A DNA stretch of 64,000 nt from Schizophyllum amplum (GCA_007026445.1 VDMD01000016.1:372001-436000); one strand, 5' to 3'. Shown: positions 1-12,833, counted from the stretch's first letter. The notes: generated from the letters alone by a model not told the origin. Numbers and translations are program-made.

Positions 1-1506
1 TGGCGGCGATGCGCTCGCGGGCGGGCGCGGCATGGCGCTTGCTTGAGTTCTGGAAGGACGATATCAAGCCTTGCAGGTGCGTGTAATGAGCCGCGGAGTG
101 CCGTATAACCTTATTTGCGGCTGCTAACATATGCTAGGGACGTCGTGGATGACTTTGTGCGCGAAATCCTCGCCGATCCGGCTCAGATGAAGTTGGATAT
201 CGAGGCTAAGAAGGCCACCTCGGAGACAAAGCCCAACGACAAAGACACGCTCCTTCAGCACCTGGTTACATTCACACAGGGTAAGCTTTTTCATATCACT
301 TTATTCTTACCGTATGTACTTATATTAATGCATGTCGGATTCTAGACCAGAACATTCTCGCCGACGAAATAGTAAACCTGCTCGTTGCCGGAAGAGACAC
401 AACGGCGGGCACCCTGACGTATGGCGTCTACAAGCTGGCTGAGCACCCGGACATCGCAGACAAGCTCCGCGCGGAGATCCTTGACAAGATAGGTCCGACG
501 CGTCGCCCGACATACGATGACATCCGGGACATGAAATGTGAGTCTGTTACGAACGTAGGAGGCATATACGAGTGGCTGACGAGATTCGTAGACTTGCGGG
601 CTTTTTTGAACGGTGCGTAATGTCGCGTAGGCGGATATACGTGAAGGTTCTGATTCTGCTATCTTTGCAGAGGTCCTGCGTCTCTACCCCATTGTGTAAG
701 CGTACGTTTGACTGAGACACCGTCAGGCATGCTAACTTCTGTGGTAGGCCCGTCAACAGCAGGCAAGCAGTCCGTGACATACGGCTCGTCCTCGATTAAC
801 GTTACTCCCATTTTAGGACGGCGAACAAGGACACCCTGCTCCCCTACAAGGATGCACACAAGCGCCCCGTGTTCGTGCCTAAGGGCACTAGGTACATAGC
901 TTGTCATATACAGCGAGACGACATAACCTGACGCTCTCGCAACAAGGTGCCTCTACAGTGTCTTCCTGATGCACCGACGCACCGACCTTTGGGGCCCGGA
1001 TGGTACGTACAGCGGTGGTACTCGGGTCGCTACTGTGGCTGACGCACCTCATAGCCGGCAAATTCGACCCTGACCGTTTCATCGACGAGCGTCTGCACAA
1101 ATACCTTACGAATAACCCGTACATATTCGTTCCCTTCAATGCGGGCCCGCGTATCTGCCTCGGTCAACAGGTGAGAATAAGCTGACTAACTGACTGCCAC
1201 TCAACGTGCTCATATATTCCCAGTTCGCCTACAACGAAATGTCTTTCTTCCTCGTCCGCCTTTTGCAGAACTTCACCGCCTTCTCGCTCGCCGACGACGC
1301 GCAGCCGCGCGAATCCATCAAGCACTTCCGCACCGCGGATACGGAGGATGCGGAGCTGGAAAAGCGGGTGTTCGCAGCACACTTAACTATGTATCTCAAG
1401 GTGAATGTTTCGTGTACTCTTAGGCAAGGCCTTGAGCTGACGGACCCTTCAGAATGGACTATGGGTGCGCATGACAGAGGCGTCGGCGGCGGAAAAGGAT
1501 ATGTAA
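1..1506 (+). CDS. Cytochrome P450, CYP63-like (5' end outside window)
   Basis: Haem-thiolate monooxygenase, normally ER-anchored and fed by a P450 reductase; the substrate cannot be read from sequence. The first window bases are already coding ([16 protein letters not shown]), so the N-terminal anchor lies upstream. Exons are joined over several short GT-AG introns (for example about 67-129 and 280-345). Visible motifs are the I-helix AGRDTTAG (near 385), the K-helix ExxR in [10 protein letters not shown] (near 670-695), [15 protein letters not shown] (960-1005), and the haem loop [12 protein letters not shown] (1135-1170) with the axial Cys, followed by [17 protein letters not shown]. The last short exon ends [15 protein letters not shown] then TAA at 1504-1506. 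Wording around the haem loop resembles fungal CYP63, a family known in Phanerochaete; the family assignment is inference. No frameshift seen in the visible part. Confidence 0.9.
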
Positions 1507-1543
1507 GGTCGAAGACGACGAGCACATAAAGTGCATTCTTTGC

Positions 1544-3138
1544 TCACAAATTGACGGGGAGATGATTCACATTGTTTGTGCGATTCAATACACATACTCC
1601 CGAAGCTCCTTTGCGGTCTCCATGTATCGCCACGCCCTGGTGGTAGATGGCCTCGAGATTGGGGAACAATTCTGCTAAGAAGTCCCCCACCCTGTCGACA
1701 AGCCTCGCTTTCAGAGGTGAATTGCCTACATTATAAAGGACAGCTAGCTGGTGCTGCCGTATCTGGGAGGCTGTATCAGGTATGTTGCCAGCGTGGATAC
1801 TGAGGGGAATATGGAGCCGGCAGAGCTCCGGACAGTGTCGTGCATAATGGATGAGAGCGTGTAAGGTGGCAGGCGTTTTGGCTGGCCTGTAGTTCGCTAT
1901 AATGTCGAAAGTCACCAAATTTGGCCACCAACTCGCGACCTGTTCGTGCTCCGTGTCCGTCAGCGTGATTCCTCTGGTGTAGTCTAGATACACGAATGTC
2001 AACTGCGAGAAGACAGCGAGCGGCTGTATAGCTTTGTACTGCAGTGGAAAACCTTGACGTCTGTCGAAAGTGATGGTGACATTGCGGAGCGAATTGTGCC
2101 AGGCGACACGGTCATGTATGGTTTGCAGAATGTGCCGCATCTCGCGAAGAGTGGACATGCCTGTCAGCCGTGAAAGGCCGATGACCTCGAGCTTGCAAGA
2201 CTCGAAGAGTGGTATCGCGGCGATCGCTGCAGTCGTGGTCATGCGATATAGGCCCAACTCTCGGAGGGACGTGAACCCGAGGCCAATACCAGACGGTGAA
2301 CCAATGCGAGAGTCCGTAGCAGCCTTGCCGAACTGTAGATTCAGGATTGACAACGTGCCTTTGAGTGACAGGCTGCGTATCAGGCCCGGGGAGCACGACT
2401 CTACGCCCAAGTCGACCAATCAGCAGATTCGGCCAACGTTCGATCGCCTCGACCAGTTCCTGCGTTTGTTTGTCGGATTCGCGAGGGCTTCTCTCGCTTC
2501 GAAACGGATCTCTTCTATGAGAGGGCATCGATCTGCGAGGGAAGGTGGGTCGAGTAGGATGGCATGCCAGTTGGCAAGGAGGAAGAGTTTTGTGAGTCTG
2601 GGCGAAACTAGAATGTCGAGCAACTTGCTGTACACAGCTGAGCATTCGGACTCGTGGACGTTGATGTGGAGTTGATTCAGATTGGGCAGTAGATGCTGCG
2701 ACGAAGGACATAGCGCGATCGCAGACTCTACTTGGGTGGAAGACTGCCAAGGCAGGTTATGGTGAGGGTTGTGAATACTCAGCGTCTTGACGAAACACGA
2801 CCGCTTGTAAACGGGTATCCAATCTACCTCCGTTAAGGCCCTTCGTATCTTCTATGATATCTCTGAGACGACACGTAGTCGGCAGGCAATTATTTAACAC
2901 GCACCACGCATTGAATGGCAGGTTGAACTTGAGATGGCACATCCACTACACACCATGCATCTTTGGGCATGAGCATCACGAGAGGCCGAATCTCTGCCAT
3001 GTCCTCCAATAGGAGAGGAGTAGCAGCGTGGTGCCAACTCGTCGAGACGCGGGCGAGGCGACCCAGATCCCATTTCGGCAGATATCCAGCGGTGAAGATC
3101 GCGTGCAGGATTTCGTTGGGAAGATCTGTGGGCGCCAT
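1544..3138 (-). CDS. F-box/LRR-like protein (F-box A), frameshifted
   Basis: N-terminal F-box-like segment (TDLPNEILHAIF, then LGRLARVSTSWHHAATPLL) starting at the ATG at 3138; an in-frame ATG at 3162 is also possible. F-box proteins usually recruit targets to SCF ubiquitin ligases; the target is unknown. A short intron (about 2843-2898) precedes the segment ALTEVDWIPVYKRSCFVKTL, as in its four paralogues here. The C-terminal part holds degenerate leucine-rich repeats with the family signature EHEQVASWWPNL and TPATLHALIHYARHCPEL. The reading frame changes twice within 70 bp: near 2472-2480 (one base apparently missing in a C pair) and near 2412-2425 (one base extra). Either two consensus errors or a young pseudogene. 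Confidence 0.72.
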
Positions 3139-3705
3139 ATGAGATGCAAGACGTCTGAGCACTGTGAGTTACGTTGAGCTGAAGTTTGAACAGATGAGAG
3201 CAGATCGTACGGACAACGTCGTTGCTGCAGGACAACAGAGCCGGAGCCAAATCCCGAAAAGGCACTTCCAGTCCTCGTCAACGGACAAACAAATCCTACC
3301 CTCCAACCAGCCTCCAACTGGACGTTCAGACATTCGGGTTAGAAACCTTGCTCACTTCCACTTGCGATGTCCAGAATGACTCAGGTCGTGATGCCCAGTG
3401 AGAAACGCATCTAGCCAACTCGACCGGCATGCATCCCTTTCTAGGATTTATTCTCAAATCTATCCGTGTCGATGCCCTTCGACTGTTGCTAAAGTTAGCT
3501 GTTTCGGACGGAGTTTCTCGGCGTGAGAAGATGTCTTCTTCAATATTCTTGTGTCTCATGCTCTTTCGAAAGACGCGGAATGAGTGAACTTTGCGCGGGA
3601 AAGTTGTGATTCTAGTGCTCTCTCGACGCTAAGTCCCTCGTGGGAAAGTGGACTTGCCAAACAAATCCGCCGACACGTCCCGCTCACATCTTCTTCCTTA
3701 CCGTC
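3139..3705. other. Intergenic, no gene recognised
   Basis: Upstream side of F-box A (minus) and of the weak gene at 3706 (plus). Only short unconvincing open frames are present. Presumably a divergent promoter region, but no box could be assigned. Confidence 0.4.
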
Positions 3706-4399
3706 ATGTTCCTTCGCGTCGTCGCACGGAGCCTGCCACCGTCGCGTCCCGTTCTCACAGCGCTGCCCATGTCAGCCTCACACGCATAGCGACACCCCTC
3801 GTCGCTGCTCATTGTCCTTGGTCAATGCCGTTGGAGACGTCGCCCCCCCCCCTTCCCCCCGTCGTCGCGCTCGTCGCCAATCGAGGTCACCCTCCTCGCT
3901 CACCGTCGTTGAGCGCGCTGCCTTCTGGAGCGCTAAGCCTGCGTCCCTTCCGTCCCGCCGCTCAACAGCGAGCGCGTGCCAGGCGTGGGGCGAATGCGGC
4001 ATTACGCTTCCTTGCTGCTGTCGAAGCGGCAACAACGTAGGCGCTCGGACAACCCGCAAGCGGCGGGACAGGTGCAGTGGGAGCTGTGCTGTGGACGTAT
4101 GGCCTCATGTTCCAGGCTCTCGGTGAGTCCGAGAGCGCCCGTATCATCGTACAGTACTGACAGCCTCTCGTAGTTGAACCCGACGCCGATCAGGACATCA
4201 TGCACTCCGTACGTCGTATGCTAGATTCCCGGCTTGTAGACATACTGACCATGATATGTAGGCGCTTTTCCATGACACCCGCAAGATGGTTCCTTCTGCC
4301 AGCGTGCTACACATGCCCAAGTTCCCCATTTCTTCAGTATACTACACCCTTGTTAGCACGTACTTTGTCTGTAGTAGAGAAATGAATGAAATCGCTTGA
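3706..4399 (+). CDS. Possible small spliced gene with a targeting-like N terminus
   Basis: Weak candidate. The ATG at 3706 opens a basic, hydroxyl-rich leader (MFLRVVARSLPPSRPVLTAL) resembling a mitochondrial presequence. The 3' half is cleaner: a hydrophobic stretch (GTGAVGAVLWTYGLMFQAL) ends at a good donor (GTGAGT near 4123, acceptor TAG near 4173), followed by VEPDADQDIMHS, a second good intron (GTACGT near 4206 to TAG near 4260), then ALFHDTRKMVPSASVLHMPK and a stop at 4397-4399. The middle, including a run of nine C near 3843, cannot be joined in one frame by eye, so either an intron or base errors intervene. Function not recognised; a small mitochondrial inner-membrane protein is a guess. 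Confidence 0.35.
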
Positions 4400-5760
4400 C
4401 TGTACACGATTTGTGATATGAATGGGCCAATCGACTGGAATATAGGAAAATGCAAGCTCGGAGAAGCTCCGGAGCGCGGTGGGTTCTGAATTGATGCGAC
4501 TACACGTCAAACCAGGTGGTTTCTGTGTGGTAGTAACTCGCCAAACTCTTCGTGGTAGTATCAGTGTTTCTTAGCGACGTGTTCTTGGCTCTACCCTGTA
4601 ATGGCTGAACAAACCATTACACGCAGTGCCGTCGTTTCTGACCTGTAGAAATATCCCGGCCCGCGGCCCCCGGCGCATGTGCTCGCAGGGCTGGACCTGA
4701 ACCGGTCAGGTACAGATTGGGACTTGTGAAAATTTGCGTCTTGCCTTCCGCCGCGACGGTGTCGCACTAGTCCTCACCAGCCTTACACTGACCCGCAGAA
4801 TCGACGCCGTCGACGTGACGGACGCTCACCGTCTAGGCTGTCGAGTCTGAATGGCATCATAGCGTGCAGCGCCGGCAATCCTATCAATGCGCGGCTCCGA
4901 GCACGTCGCTCGCTAGCAGCTGCATAGCCCTGGCAAGGCCGTCAACGCATATTCACGCTCTGAAGGTGTGTCTTCACACTGACCGGTCTTACCTTATACT
5001 AATCACCACCTCAGCCATGAAGATGATCTGGTCAAGTTACACTAGCTGGAGATGACCGCTGGCGCATCACCTATCGTTGCTGCTCTTCGCTCGATGGGGC
5101 CCTGCGTCCCTCCCTTCGCTATAATCTCCCTCCCACTGCCATCTATGTACTAGTAGTCTGTTGAATGAATTCACTACCCACAAGTACACTTGGAGCTGTG
5201 CTGAGAAATGAAGATGAACATTGAAAGCAGCGTCGAAAACGGCGGCGATGCTCGCAGACGATGTTGCGACGGTGGCGACGACGTGCGTTGGGGTCGTCGG
5301 CATCGGCCAACGCCCCATTGATGACCATCACTGGGACCTGAGTGGGACCATGTGTGCAAGCAAGCCTGTAGCACCTGCGATACTACTCAGAATGGTTTGT
5401 TCGCCACTTCCTGGTAATGCTCGCGAGATCACTCCGTGATGTTTGCAATCGTTACTACGTGGTAGAAAAAACGCGGTTCGCAGTGTAGATGTCGGTCGAA
5501 GGGAGTTGAGGTCGCTCGAGAAATTCTATCCGTTTCAGACCCACTTAGACTACAATATAGCCGCTAGATTGAGGTCGACAGAGGTCGACAGGACTAGATG
5601 CGTTTCTCACTGGGCGTGATGCATTGATTATGTTCAAATCGTAAAGTGCTGTAATACAATAAAAATGCGTGGTGGAGTGATGCTAAGTAGGTAGGTAGCC
5701 AATAAATAAGTGCGAGAGCAAGCAAGCAGCATGAGAGCATCTGAGTCGTCTGTCCAACAT
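4400..5760. other. Intergenic, nothing recognised
   Basis: About 1.36 kb downstream of the weak gene and downstream of the minus-strand ABC transporter. Only short random frames. A small direct repeat (GAGGTCGACA, twice) lies near 5571-5590. No transposon ends or RNA genes seen. Confidence 0.4.
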
Positions 5761-8700
5761 CTATCGCTTGGCAAAGCGCAAGTATCGTGAAGCAACTGAA
5801 GGAAGGTCAGAATACCGCTCGCGATGTGATAATAGAAAGGACTTACTGATTGTCATGATAGCATTGAAGCCGAAGAACGCAAGCAAGATGAATGCGTCTC
5901 GCCACCGCTTTTCATAGGACATATGCAACGGCTCGAAGTACTCGTCACCGACACGGTACTGGCAGTAGCGGCAGCTGTCCGTCGCATCCGGGTTGTCCAA
6001 GTAGCCGCCAGAGGCCTTGACGAAGTCGCCTGCCCATTCGAGGCAGGACTGGCCACTCGGCGGGCTGAAGACAGAGAATTCTTCCGCCTCGCACGTCACG
6101 TTCAGGCCATGGAGCTCCGTAGAAACCATGGCGGCGATCGTACGCGTGAAGGGGTTGAGCTCGTACAGCCAGACCCTAGAGGTCGATTAGCTTCAGAACG
6201 TAATGGCGAAAAGGCAGGACACTCACTTCCAGAAGCTGATCATCGCCGGGTACGGGATCGTAACACCGCAGAACGTGCCCATAACCAGGTTCAGCCACGG
6301 GTTGAAAAGCACGGCCACACCGATGTTCGGCGAGATGGAGGCGATGAATTGCCCGAGAGACACGCCGAAGAGCATCATGAACATGACGACCAGGAGCTGG
6401 AAGCCTGTGCCACTACGAGGGGTCAGCACATTGGTAAGATGCTTGATGCGAAGGTACTCACTCAAGTCCAGCGGAACCCTGCCCAAACTTCTGCGGATAC
6501 ACCATCAAGACCCAGTAGACAATACCGCACGCGAACGAGTACGGAATCTCGCTCAAGAGCTGGCCGATAGCAAAGACGTAGGGGGAGTAGATACGCGCGG
6601 ATGATTCACGGACGAAGGTGCGACGGTTGAAGATAAACAGCGGCTCGATCTGCGACATGACGAACGCAGGGATGATGATGACCCAGTAGCTATGAGAAGG
6701 CGTCAGCACAAGGTCAGAAAATGAAAGGGATATGTCGAGCTCACATCGAGAAAACGCGGTACTGCATGTCACGGACGCTGTTGCCGAGGTTGATGAACCC
6801 GATCGTGATCATGAGCGATATCGCAATGCAAGTGAACAACCGCGACAGGATGTAGTCAGCAGAGCGCCAGATGGCCAGGTTGTTCCGCTTAAGGACGATG
6901 GAGAGCTGGTAGAAGAACGAAGTCGCATAGGAGGATGCCTTCTGGTCGGTGTCGTCCGGACGAGACAAGCCGCGCGCCTTGATTTCATCGATTTCCTGCC
7001 TAACCGCACGGTACTCCGGAGAGTCGAGCCACACGTCCTTCCAGTCGCGGTCGCCAACGCGGGGAGCGATGCCTGCACCAATAGCCTCGAGCATGTACTC
7101 TGCCGGGTTGACGTTCTGCGGGCAGACCGCGCCATAACGGGCGAAGTAGTCACGAAGGATGTGCGAGTCTGAACCGATGTCACCGAAGTAGACAGTCTCA
7201 CCGCCACGCTCGAGGAGCAGGAGACGGTCGAAGCTCTCGAAGAGAAGCGATGAAGGCTGGTCTGGATGAATGTTAGCGAAGGCAAACGTCAAGATACAAA
7301 GGCAAAACATACGGATCGTACAAAGAATAGCCTGGCCTTGGTCGGCGAGCTTGCGCAAGAAACGCACCAGGTTCCATGCGGACTGCGCGTCCAGACCAGA
7401 CGTCGGCTCGTCCAAGAACAGCAGCAACTCCGGCTTCGACGCAAGCTCAACACCAATGGTCAAACGCTTGCGCGCCTCCACACTCAAGCTGAGCACGAGC
7501 GCCTCCGTCAAGTCCTGAAGCTCCAACAAGTCGATGATCTCCTCCACGTATTCGTTCTTCTCGTCAATAGGCACGTGAGAAGGTTGCCGGAGGTAAGCGG
7601 AGAAGCGCAGCGCCTCGCGAACCGTGTCGTCGGTTCATGAACGTCCATCTGCTCGGCTGCAAAGACATCAGTTTCATCCCGATGGTGGTGGTAAGACCAC
7701 ATACCATACGCGGTCTTGCGGGCGAAGTCATGAGCGAGGGGGCGGCCATCGACGAGGATGTCACCGGTGATCACACCGACGTTCTTGCGCTGGGCGAGCA
7801 CGTCGAGACAGGTCGTCTTGCCTGCACCACTGGAGCCCATGAGCGCCGTGAGCGTGCCCGGCTTGACGAAGCCACATATGTCGTGTAGAATGCGGCGCGT
7901 GCCACCCGGAACGGGAACGGTGTAGTTGACGTTCTCCCAGGTGAAGGTCTTGCGGTATGGACGCTTGGCATCTGCGAGCGAGTCGACGCTGTCGTTCTTC
8001 GAGTGTGTCAGTTGCTTCTTGCGCTGCAGCTCGGAGTTGAGCTTCTTCTCCTCGCTGCCTGGCTTGGCGAAGATCGCGACGGCGGACCCTGCACCAAAGG
8101 ACTGTTGACAATGTAAGTGCACGGACAGTATAATCGATCGCGCCGTACTTACCGGGAAGTAATCCATGATGACAACCTGCGCAGCGATGAAGAGAACCAT
8201 GAAACCGATGAGGACGACGAAGTTGCGCCTCCAAAGGTCCGACGAGGACAGGAAATAGCCGGACTGAATGTAATCCTCGCCGGGGACAGTCTGCTCGCCG
8301 CCAGTAGAGCCATATAAGGTGCATGCCTGGTTGCTGCCGAGCACATCGCTGGATAGGTCGTTAGACCATGAAGGCGACTGGGTAGGTTTAGGTGTACTTA
8401 CGGATACTTGTCCACCCCGTTGCCATTCCGCGGAACGACGTACTCGCCATCGCAAGCCAAGTCGATGCGCATGAACTCGTTCCCCATGAGAGCCGACCAT
8501 GCGTACGAGAACGGATGGATGTACTGGATCCAGAACAGCCAGCGCGGCATGGTGTCAACAGGGATGAAGTACCCGCAGTACTCGAGCATGATCGGGAGCA
8601 CGATGACGGCAAGACGAAATGCGTGCTGTACAAAAGGTCAGGAAAAGGGAGCAGCGAATTGAAGACAGGGACGTACGTCGAAGCTCTTGAAGACAAGAGC

Positions 8701-10946
8701 CATCATCCTGAAGCAGCTTTGGAACGAGAGGTAGGCCGCGAGGTTGACGACGTAGTAGGTGAAGAAACCACCAGCCGAGCGGTCCAGATTCGACATGAAG
8801 TAGACGAGCAGGTTGAACAAGAACAGACGCGATGCGGAGAAGGGGAAATCCGCAATGGTGTTAGCCAATGCGAGCGCGGACGGCCGGTACATGCTGTAGC
8901 TCGTCTGAGAGACGGTCAGCAACAGGTCTGCACTGTGACATGGGGAACACTGACCTGTCTCCGCGTAATCGGGCGACCCATCATCGCAGCGGGAATCTCA
9001 CCGAAGGCGTCCAGGCAGATGTTGAAGAGCGATGCGAAGACAACAGACGTGCGCGTGAACGCGCCAGCCGCCGTCAGAGGCTGGCCGAAGTACGCGCCAC
9101 CGACGATAGCACCGAGAATAATGAACAGTGCAAAGCTGGTGACGAGCTGGAACGCGTCCTGCTTGCGCAGGAAGAACTGTCGCTTCGTGAGGGCCGCGAC
9201 CTGACCGAAGTAGCCCAGCGTGTACGGGCTCTTCTTCGACACGCCCTTCTTCTTGTCCGCCAGCACCGCCGCGCGGAACGCCTCCTGATCCGTGCGCTCC
9301 GACTTCATGTACTCGTTGTACTCCTCGCGCTCGCGCGTCACTTCCTGGGCGAACTTGGACATCTGGAAGGCGCGCTCGAGATCCTCTGGCGTGGACGGGA
9401 CGTTGTCGGCAGATCGTCCGGGGGCGAATTGACGCTCGTGCGGATCCGTGCAGCCAGTGAGGTAGTCCGGAGAGGTCTGACGCGGGAGGGACTTGAAGCC
9501 GAGATCCTCGAAGTACAGGCGTGCCTCAGAGGGGGGACCATAAAAGACCTGGCGACCCTTGTCGAGGACCATGACCTTGTCAAACAATTCGTAAATGCCT
9601 TCACCGGCCTGGTAGAGAGACACGAAGACAGTTTGGCCGAGGACGTCCGTCATGATGCGCAGGGACTTGGCAAAGTCGAGTGCCGTGGACGCATCAAGAC
9701 CGCGAGTGCTGTTGTCGTAGGTCTGCACACGAGCGCGGGTGGTCATCATCTCAGCGATGCTGACGCGCTTGCGCTCGCCTCCAGATACACCGCGAACGAA
9801 TTCGTTGCCGACGAGAGTGTTCTTCGTGTGCGAGATGTTCAGCATCTTGAGGAGCATATCCTCGACCTCGGAGTTGAACTGCTTGCGCGAGACGCCGGGA
9901 AGACGACCGGAAGGGCCAGGGGTCTTCGTGGACAGCGCGAACTCGAGCGTTTGACCGACAGTGAGCGTGGGGATATGGACGTCGTCTGAAAGCCGATGTC
10001 AACTCGAGAGGGACGACGGATTCGAGAAGTACGCACCCTCCTCATTGTACACGACCTCGCCCTTGTAGTGTTTCGCCATCTCATGAGCCTCGATACCGGC
10101 GTAACGGACGTCGCCTTGTACATTGGCGTACTCGCCGCGTTCGTTGGCAATAACCTTGAGGAACGTGCTGCATCCGGAGCCTGATGCACCGTCAGACTTG
10201 TAGTACAAGTATCGAAAGCGTACATACCGGGAGCACCCAAAACCAAACACATTTCACCAGGCTTCAGAACGCCGGAAGACCTAAGGAAGGTGAGTATATG
10301 CGCGTGAACAACGTATAATTTGGGCCCACTTGTGCAGGATCGTCCGTGATGGAAGCTTCGCGGTGGGGAACATGGGCTTGATAAAGCCCCAGATGATGAA
10401 CAGTGGAGACAAGACGAAACCGACGATGGCATCTGAGGAGGAATGAGCAGATACAACGCTGAGACAGCAGCATACGCACCAAGCAATGTGGGGATGTAGA
10501 CCTTGCTGTTGACGCCGCCCATCACATCGACTTGCAAGTTCTCCCAGGTGACACCGACATGCTGAGGGAAGCGTAAATGGTTGTATGCGCGTATATAACG
10601 AGCAACGCACTTTGTGCTTGATGCCGGCGGCCTGCTGCGCGTCGTTCGAAGACGCAAGATACTCGTGCAGATCGAACGGTTCATCATCATCGGCCTTGCC
10701 CATCTCTGGGTCAGCCTTCCTCATGGGCGCCGGCGCAGCGTTGTCATTGGTAGCATTGCGCACGTTGCGCTGCGAGCGCGACTGCCGCGACAGGCTGCGG
10801 GCCAGCTCGTTGAAGTTCTTCTCTGCCTCTACGACGTCGACATGGTGGTCCTCGGGGACCTCGATGAAGGAGTCCGGGCGCAGGGGCGGGTAGGCATGGT
10901 CGTACCCGTAAAAGTGGTCGTACTGGCCCGGCGGGGACTCGGACAT
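5761..10946 (-). CDS. Full-size PDR/ABCG drug-resistance transporter
   Basis: Plasma-membrane ATP-driven exporter of the pleiotropic drug resistance type, layout (NBD-TMD)x2, read from ATG 10946 to stop 5761-5763 over many short introns. Half 1: atypical Walker A GAPGSGCSTFLK (the usual Lys replaced by Cys, normal for PDR site 1; split by an intron near 10200-10227), signature GVSGGERKRVSIAE, Walker B region DNSTRGLDAS, then a membrane block. Half 2: canonical Walker A GSSGAGKTT, degenerate signature LSVEARKRLTIGVELASKP, Walker B LLLFLDEPTSGLD, then the second membrane block and a C-terminal Cys-rich loop (DATDSCRYCQYRVGDEY). The acidic N terminus (FDLHEYLAS) is typical of fungal members. The frame breaks once at 7625-7634, between EQMDVHEP and DTVREALRFSAYLRQP, where one base appears missing. 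Likely detoxifies xenobiotics or exports metabolites; substrate unknown. Confidence 0.92.
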
Positions 10947-10998
10947 GGCGGGCGGAGGGCGGGGGGTAGGACAAGGGGGCGGGGCGGTCGTCGTTCAT

Positions 10999-11006
10999 GT
11001 TATATA
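10999..11006 (-). promoter_or_regulatory. TATA-like box before the ABC transporter
   Basis: On the minus strand a TATATAA-like sequence lies about 53 bp upstream of the ATG at 10946, in otherwise GC-rich sequence. Position fits a core promoter element; not proven. Confidence 0.35.
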
Positions 11007-12249
11007 CCGCTGATGGCCCGGTTTACTTTGGGTTCACCTGAGGGCGACGTACTCTGGGTCGTGACAAAGAACGTCAACTCAGCATTCACGCATCCACCCC
11101 GGCCCACGTGATCGTAATTGCCTGACGCATCTCCATTCTCGGTCACGGTTCGTTTCTGCCACCAACGTCCGTCCTTTGCGCAAGACATCTCGCCCAGCTC
11201 TCCCGCTCCCTTTCTTGCACTCTCTGGACGTCTGTACTTCCCTCCTCCTTCCCCAACATCACAGGCCGATCCGACCTGGCTCGACTCATCTCGATTCGCA
11301 TCATCCACTCAAACTTTCCCCAAGTGGCTACACGTTTGGGCTGACCGGAGACGAACAAGCGCCAAAATGAACCCCGCGTGGACGTACGTCCTTTAGTCAC
11401 GCCTCTCCCTTGGTAATGTGTCGCCTAGCCTATCCTCCGTGAAATGGCCTCGCCCCGAACATGTCGGTGGCAGTCACCTTGCCATTCTCCCAGCACGGTA
11501 CGCCTGGAGCAGGCGGGGCGCGCCTCACCAAGTCTCTGACCTCACGGCAACCTCACGGGGGGCTTCAGCTCAACCGATGCATGGTGATGGAATCTTTCGC
11601 CCGATCGGCTACCGGGGGTAGGCGCTTGCAGAAGTTCGCCCGGCGCGTCTCTGTACGCGCCCCACCGCCGCTCGAAAACTGTATCGACCTGCTGATGCGC
11701 TGCTCTTTCCTGTGCTGATAGCTAAGACAGACGACCTGGTTCGCCCGCTGGCTCTGTCGGCTCTGTCTTCGACTCGAACTTCGAGATTGCCTCGAGACGC
11801 GGACAAGGCGCGGATCACTTTCTCCTCCGACGCACGTGGTTCGAGGTTTTCACTCGTTTAGGCAGTCCCCTATCGCCCTCACGCTCCTTCCACGCTGCTT
11901 GTGCTCTGCTACCACCCCTCTTCGCTCTTCCGAGGCGACCCCGGTCTTGCCGGACGCGCAACGATCGCTTTGAAGCTCCGCGCTTCGACCCCGGGTACCC
12001 TATAGTCTTGTCCGCTCAGGCTCCGTTGTCCTTGTGCCGACGTCACGTTTGCCGTCGTACGGTCACGATGTCCACCTTGTCAGCCGGTCCGCTTTGCGTT
12101 CTGAATCTGCTCTGCAGCTGCAGATCCTTATAGATTCCTATTCGGACGATCACAATGGTATTCTCCTTGTCATACACGGCATCGCAAGCCTCATAGCAGG
12201 TAGTCATCGTCTTCACACAGTATACATACGCCTGAGCAGGCTCTCTCAA
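11007..12249. other. Upstream region of the ABC transporter, no gene recognised
   Basis: GC-rich at first, then mixed sequence. The plus-strand open frames at 11118-11396, 11461-11718 and 12034-12516 show no recognisable domain. Likely holds the promoter of the minus-strand transporter. Confidence 0.35.
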
Positions 12250-12800
12250 AAGCGTCGCATCTCTCAACAATGCTGGAACTTCCATGTCGCGCACATATTC
12301 CGCCATATGCGATCTACGTTGCCCAGCGCCGGAACGAAGCACTTGCGCATTGCAGTTATCTCAGAGCTTTTGCGCCTCCCAGTCCTCCATTCTATAGTCG
12401 CAACAGATGACAGCGTTTGTGCGAACAACTTCGCCAAGTGGACCCATGACGCGTTCGAAAAGCAGACCGAGAGCGCGTCCCCGCCTTGGACATCCAGCGG
12501 TGCGGTCCATATCTAATCTTCGGGTGGCCTCAAAGTGCTGGTCCAAGTGAAGATATTGACGTCCTCTGCCAGCGGACTGCTCGAATTCTCTTCAACTGCA
12601 GATGTAGCTCTCGACGAGCTCGAGGCCCGCTGCGCGCACTCATTAATCTGGCTCTCTCGCCTGCGAGGCCACACCACAGGCGCATCACCCACATGCGTCA
12701 CATATATCGGTCGAGTATGCGCTCTGGTGGCAAGAACGGCGCGGCTGAAGGCCGTATCTAAAATTGGCGAGTATGAGAGCAGTGGATTTCGCGCTGTTGC
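12250..12800 (-). pseudogene. Decayed coding remnant of unknown family
   Basis: On the minus strand several frames give coherent, protein-like segments in the right order: RRRESQINECAQRA, LELVESYIC, YLHLDQHFEATRRLDM, ALGLLFERVMGPLGEVVR, then SEITAMRKCFVPALGNVDRI and RNMCATWKFQHC. They are joined only by one-base shifts and one in-frame stop. The composition (conserved Trp, Cys and charged residues) argues for a real ancestral or error-ridden gene rather than chance. No domain recognised. It lies just downstream of the kinase-like gene on the same strand and could be an independent gene. Confidence 0.35.
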
Positions 12801-12833
12801 ATCAATACAAAAAACCCGTGTTGACTCGCAGTA

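Noticed and set aside
3584..4126. 180-codon Ser/Arg-rich plus-strand frame
   Set aside because: Low-complexity translation; the spliced reading with ATG 3706 and clean introns is more gene-like.
5923..7640. Several plus-strand frames of 120-215 codons
   Set aside because: Shadows opposite the ABC transporter exons.
8868..9989. 373-codon plus-strand open frame
   Set aside because: Antisense shadow of the ABC transporter; Arg/Glu/Leu-biased translation, no domain.
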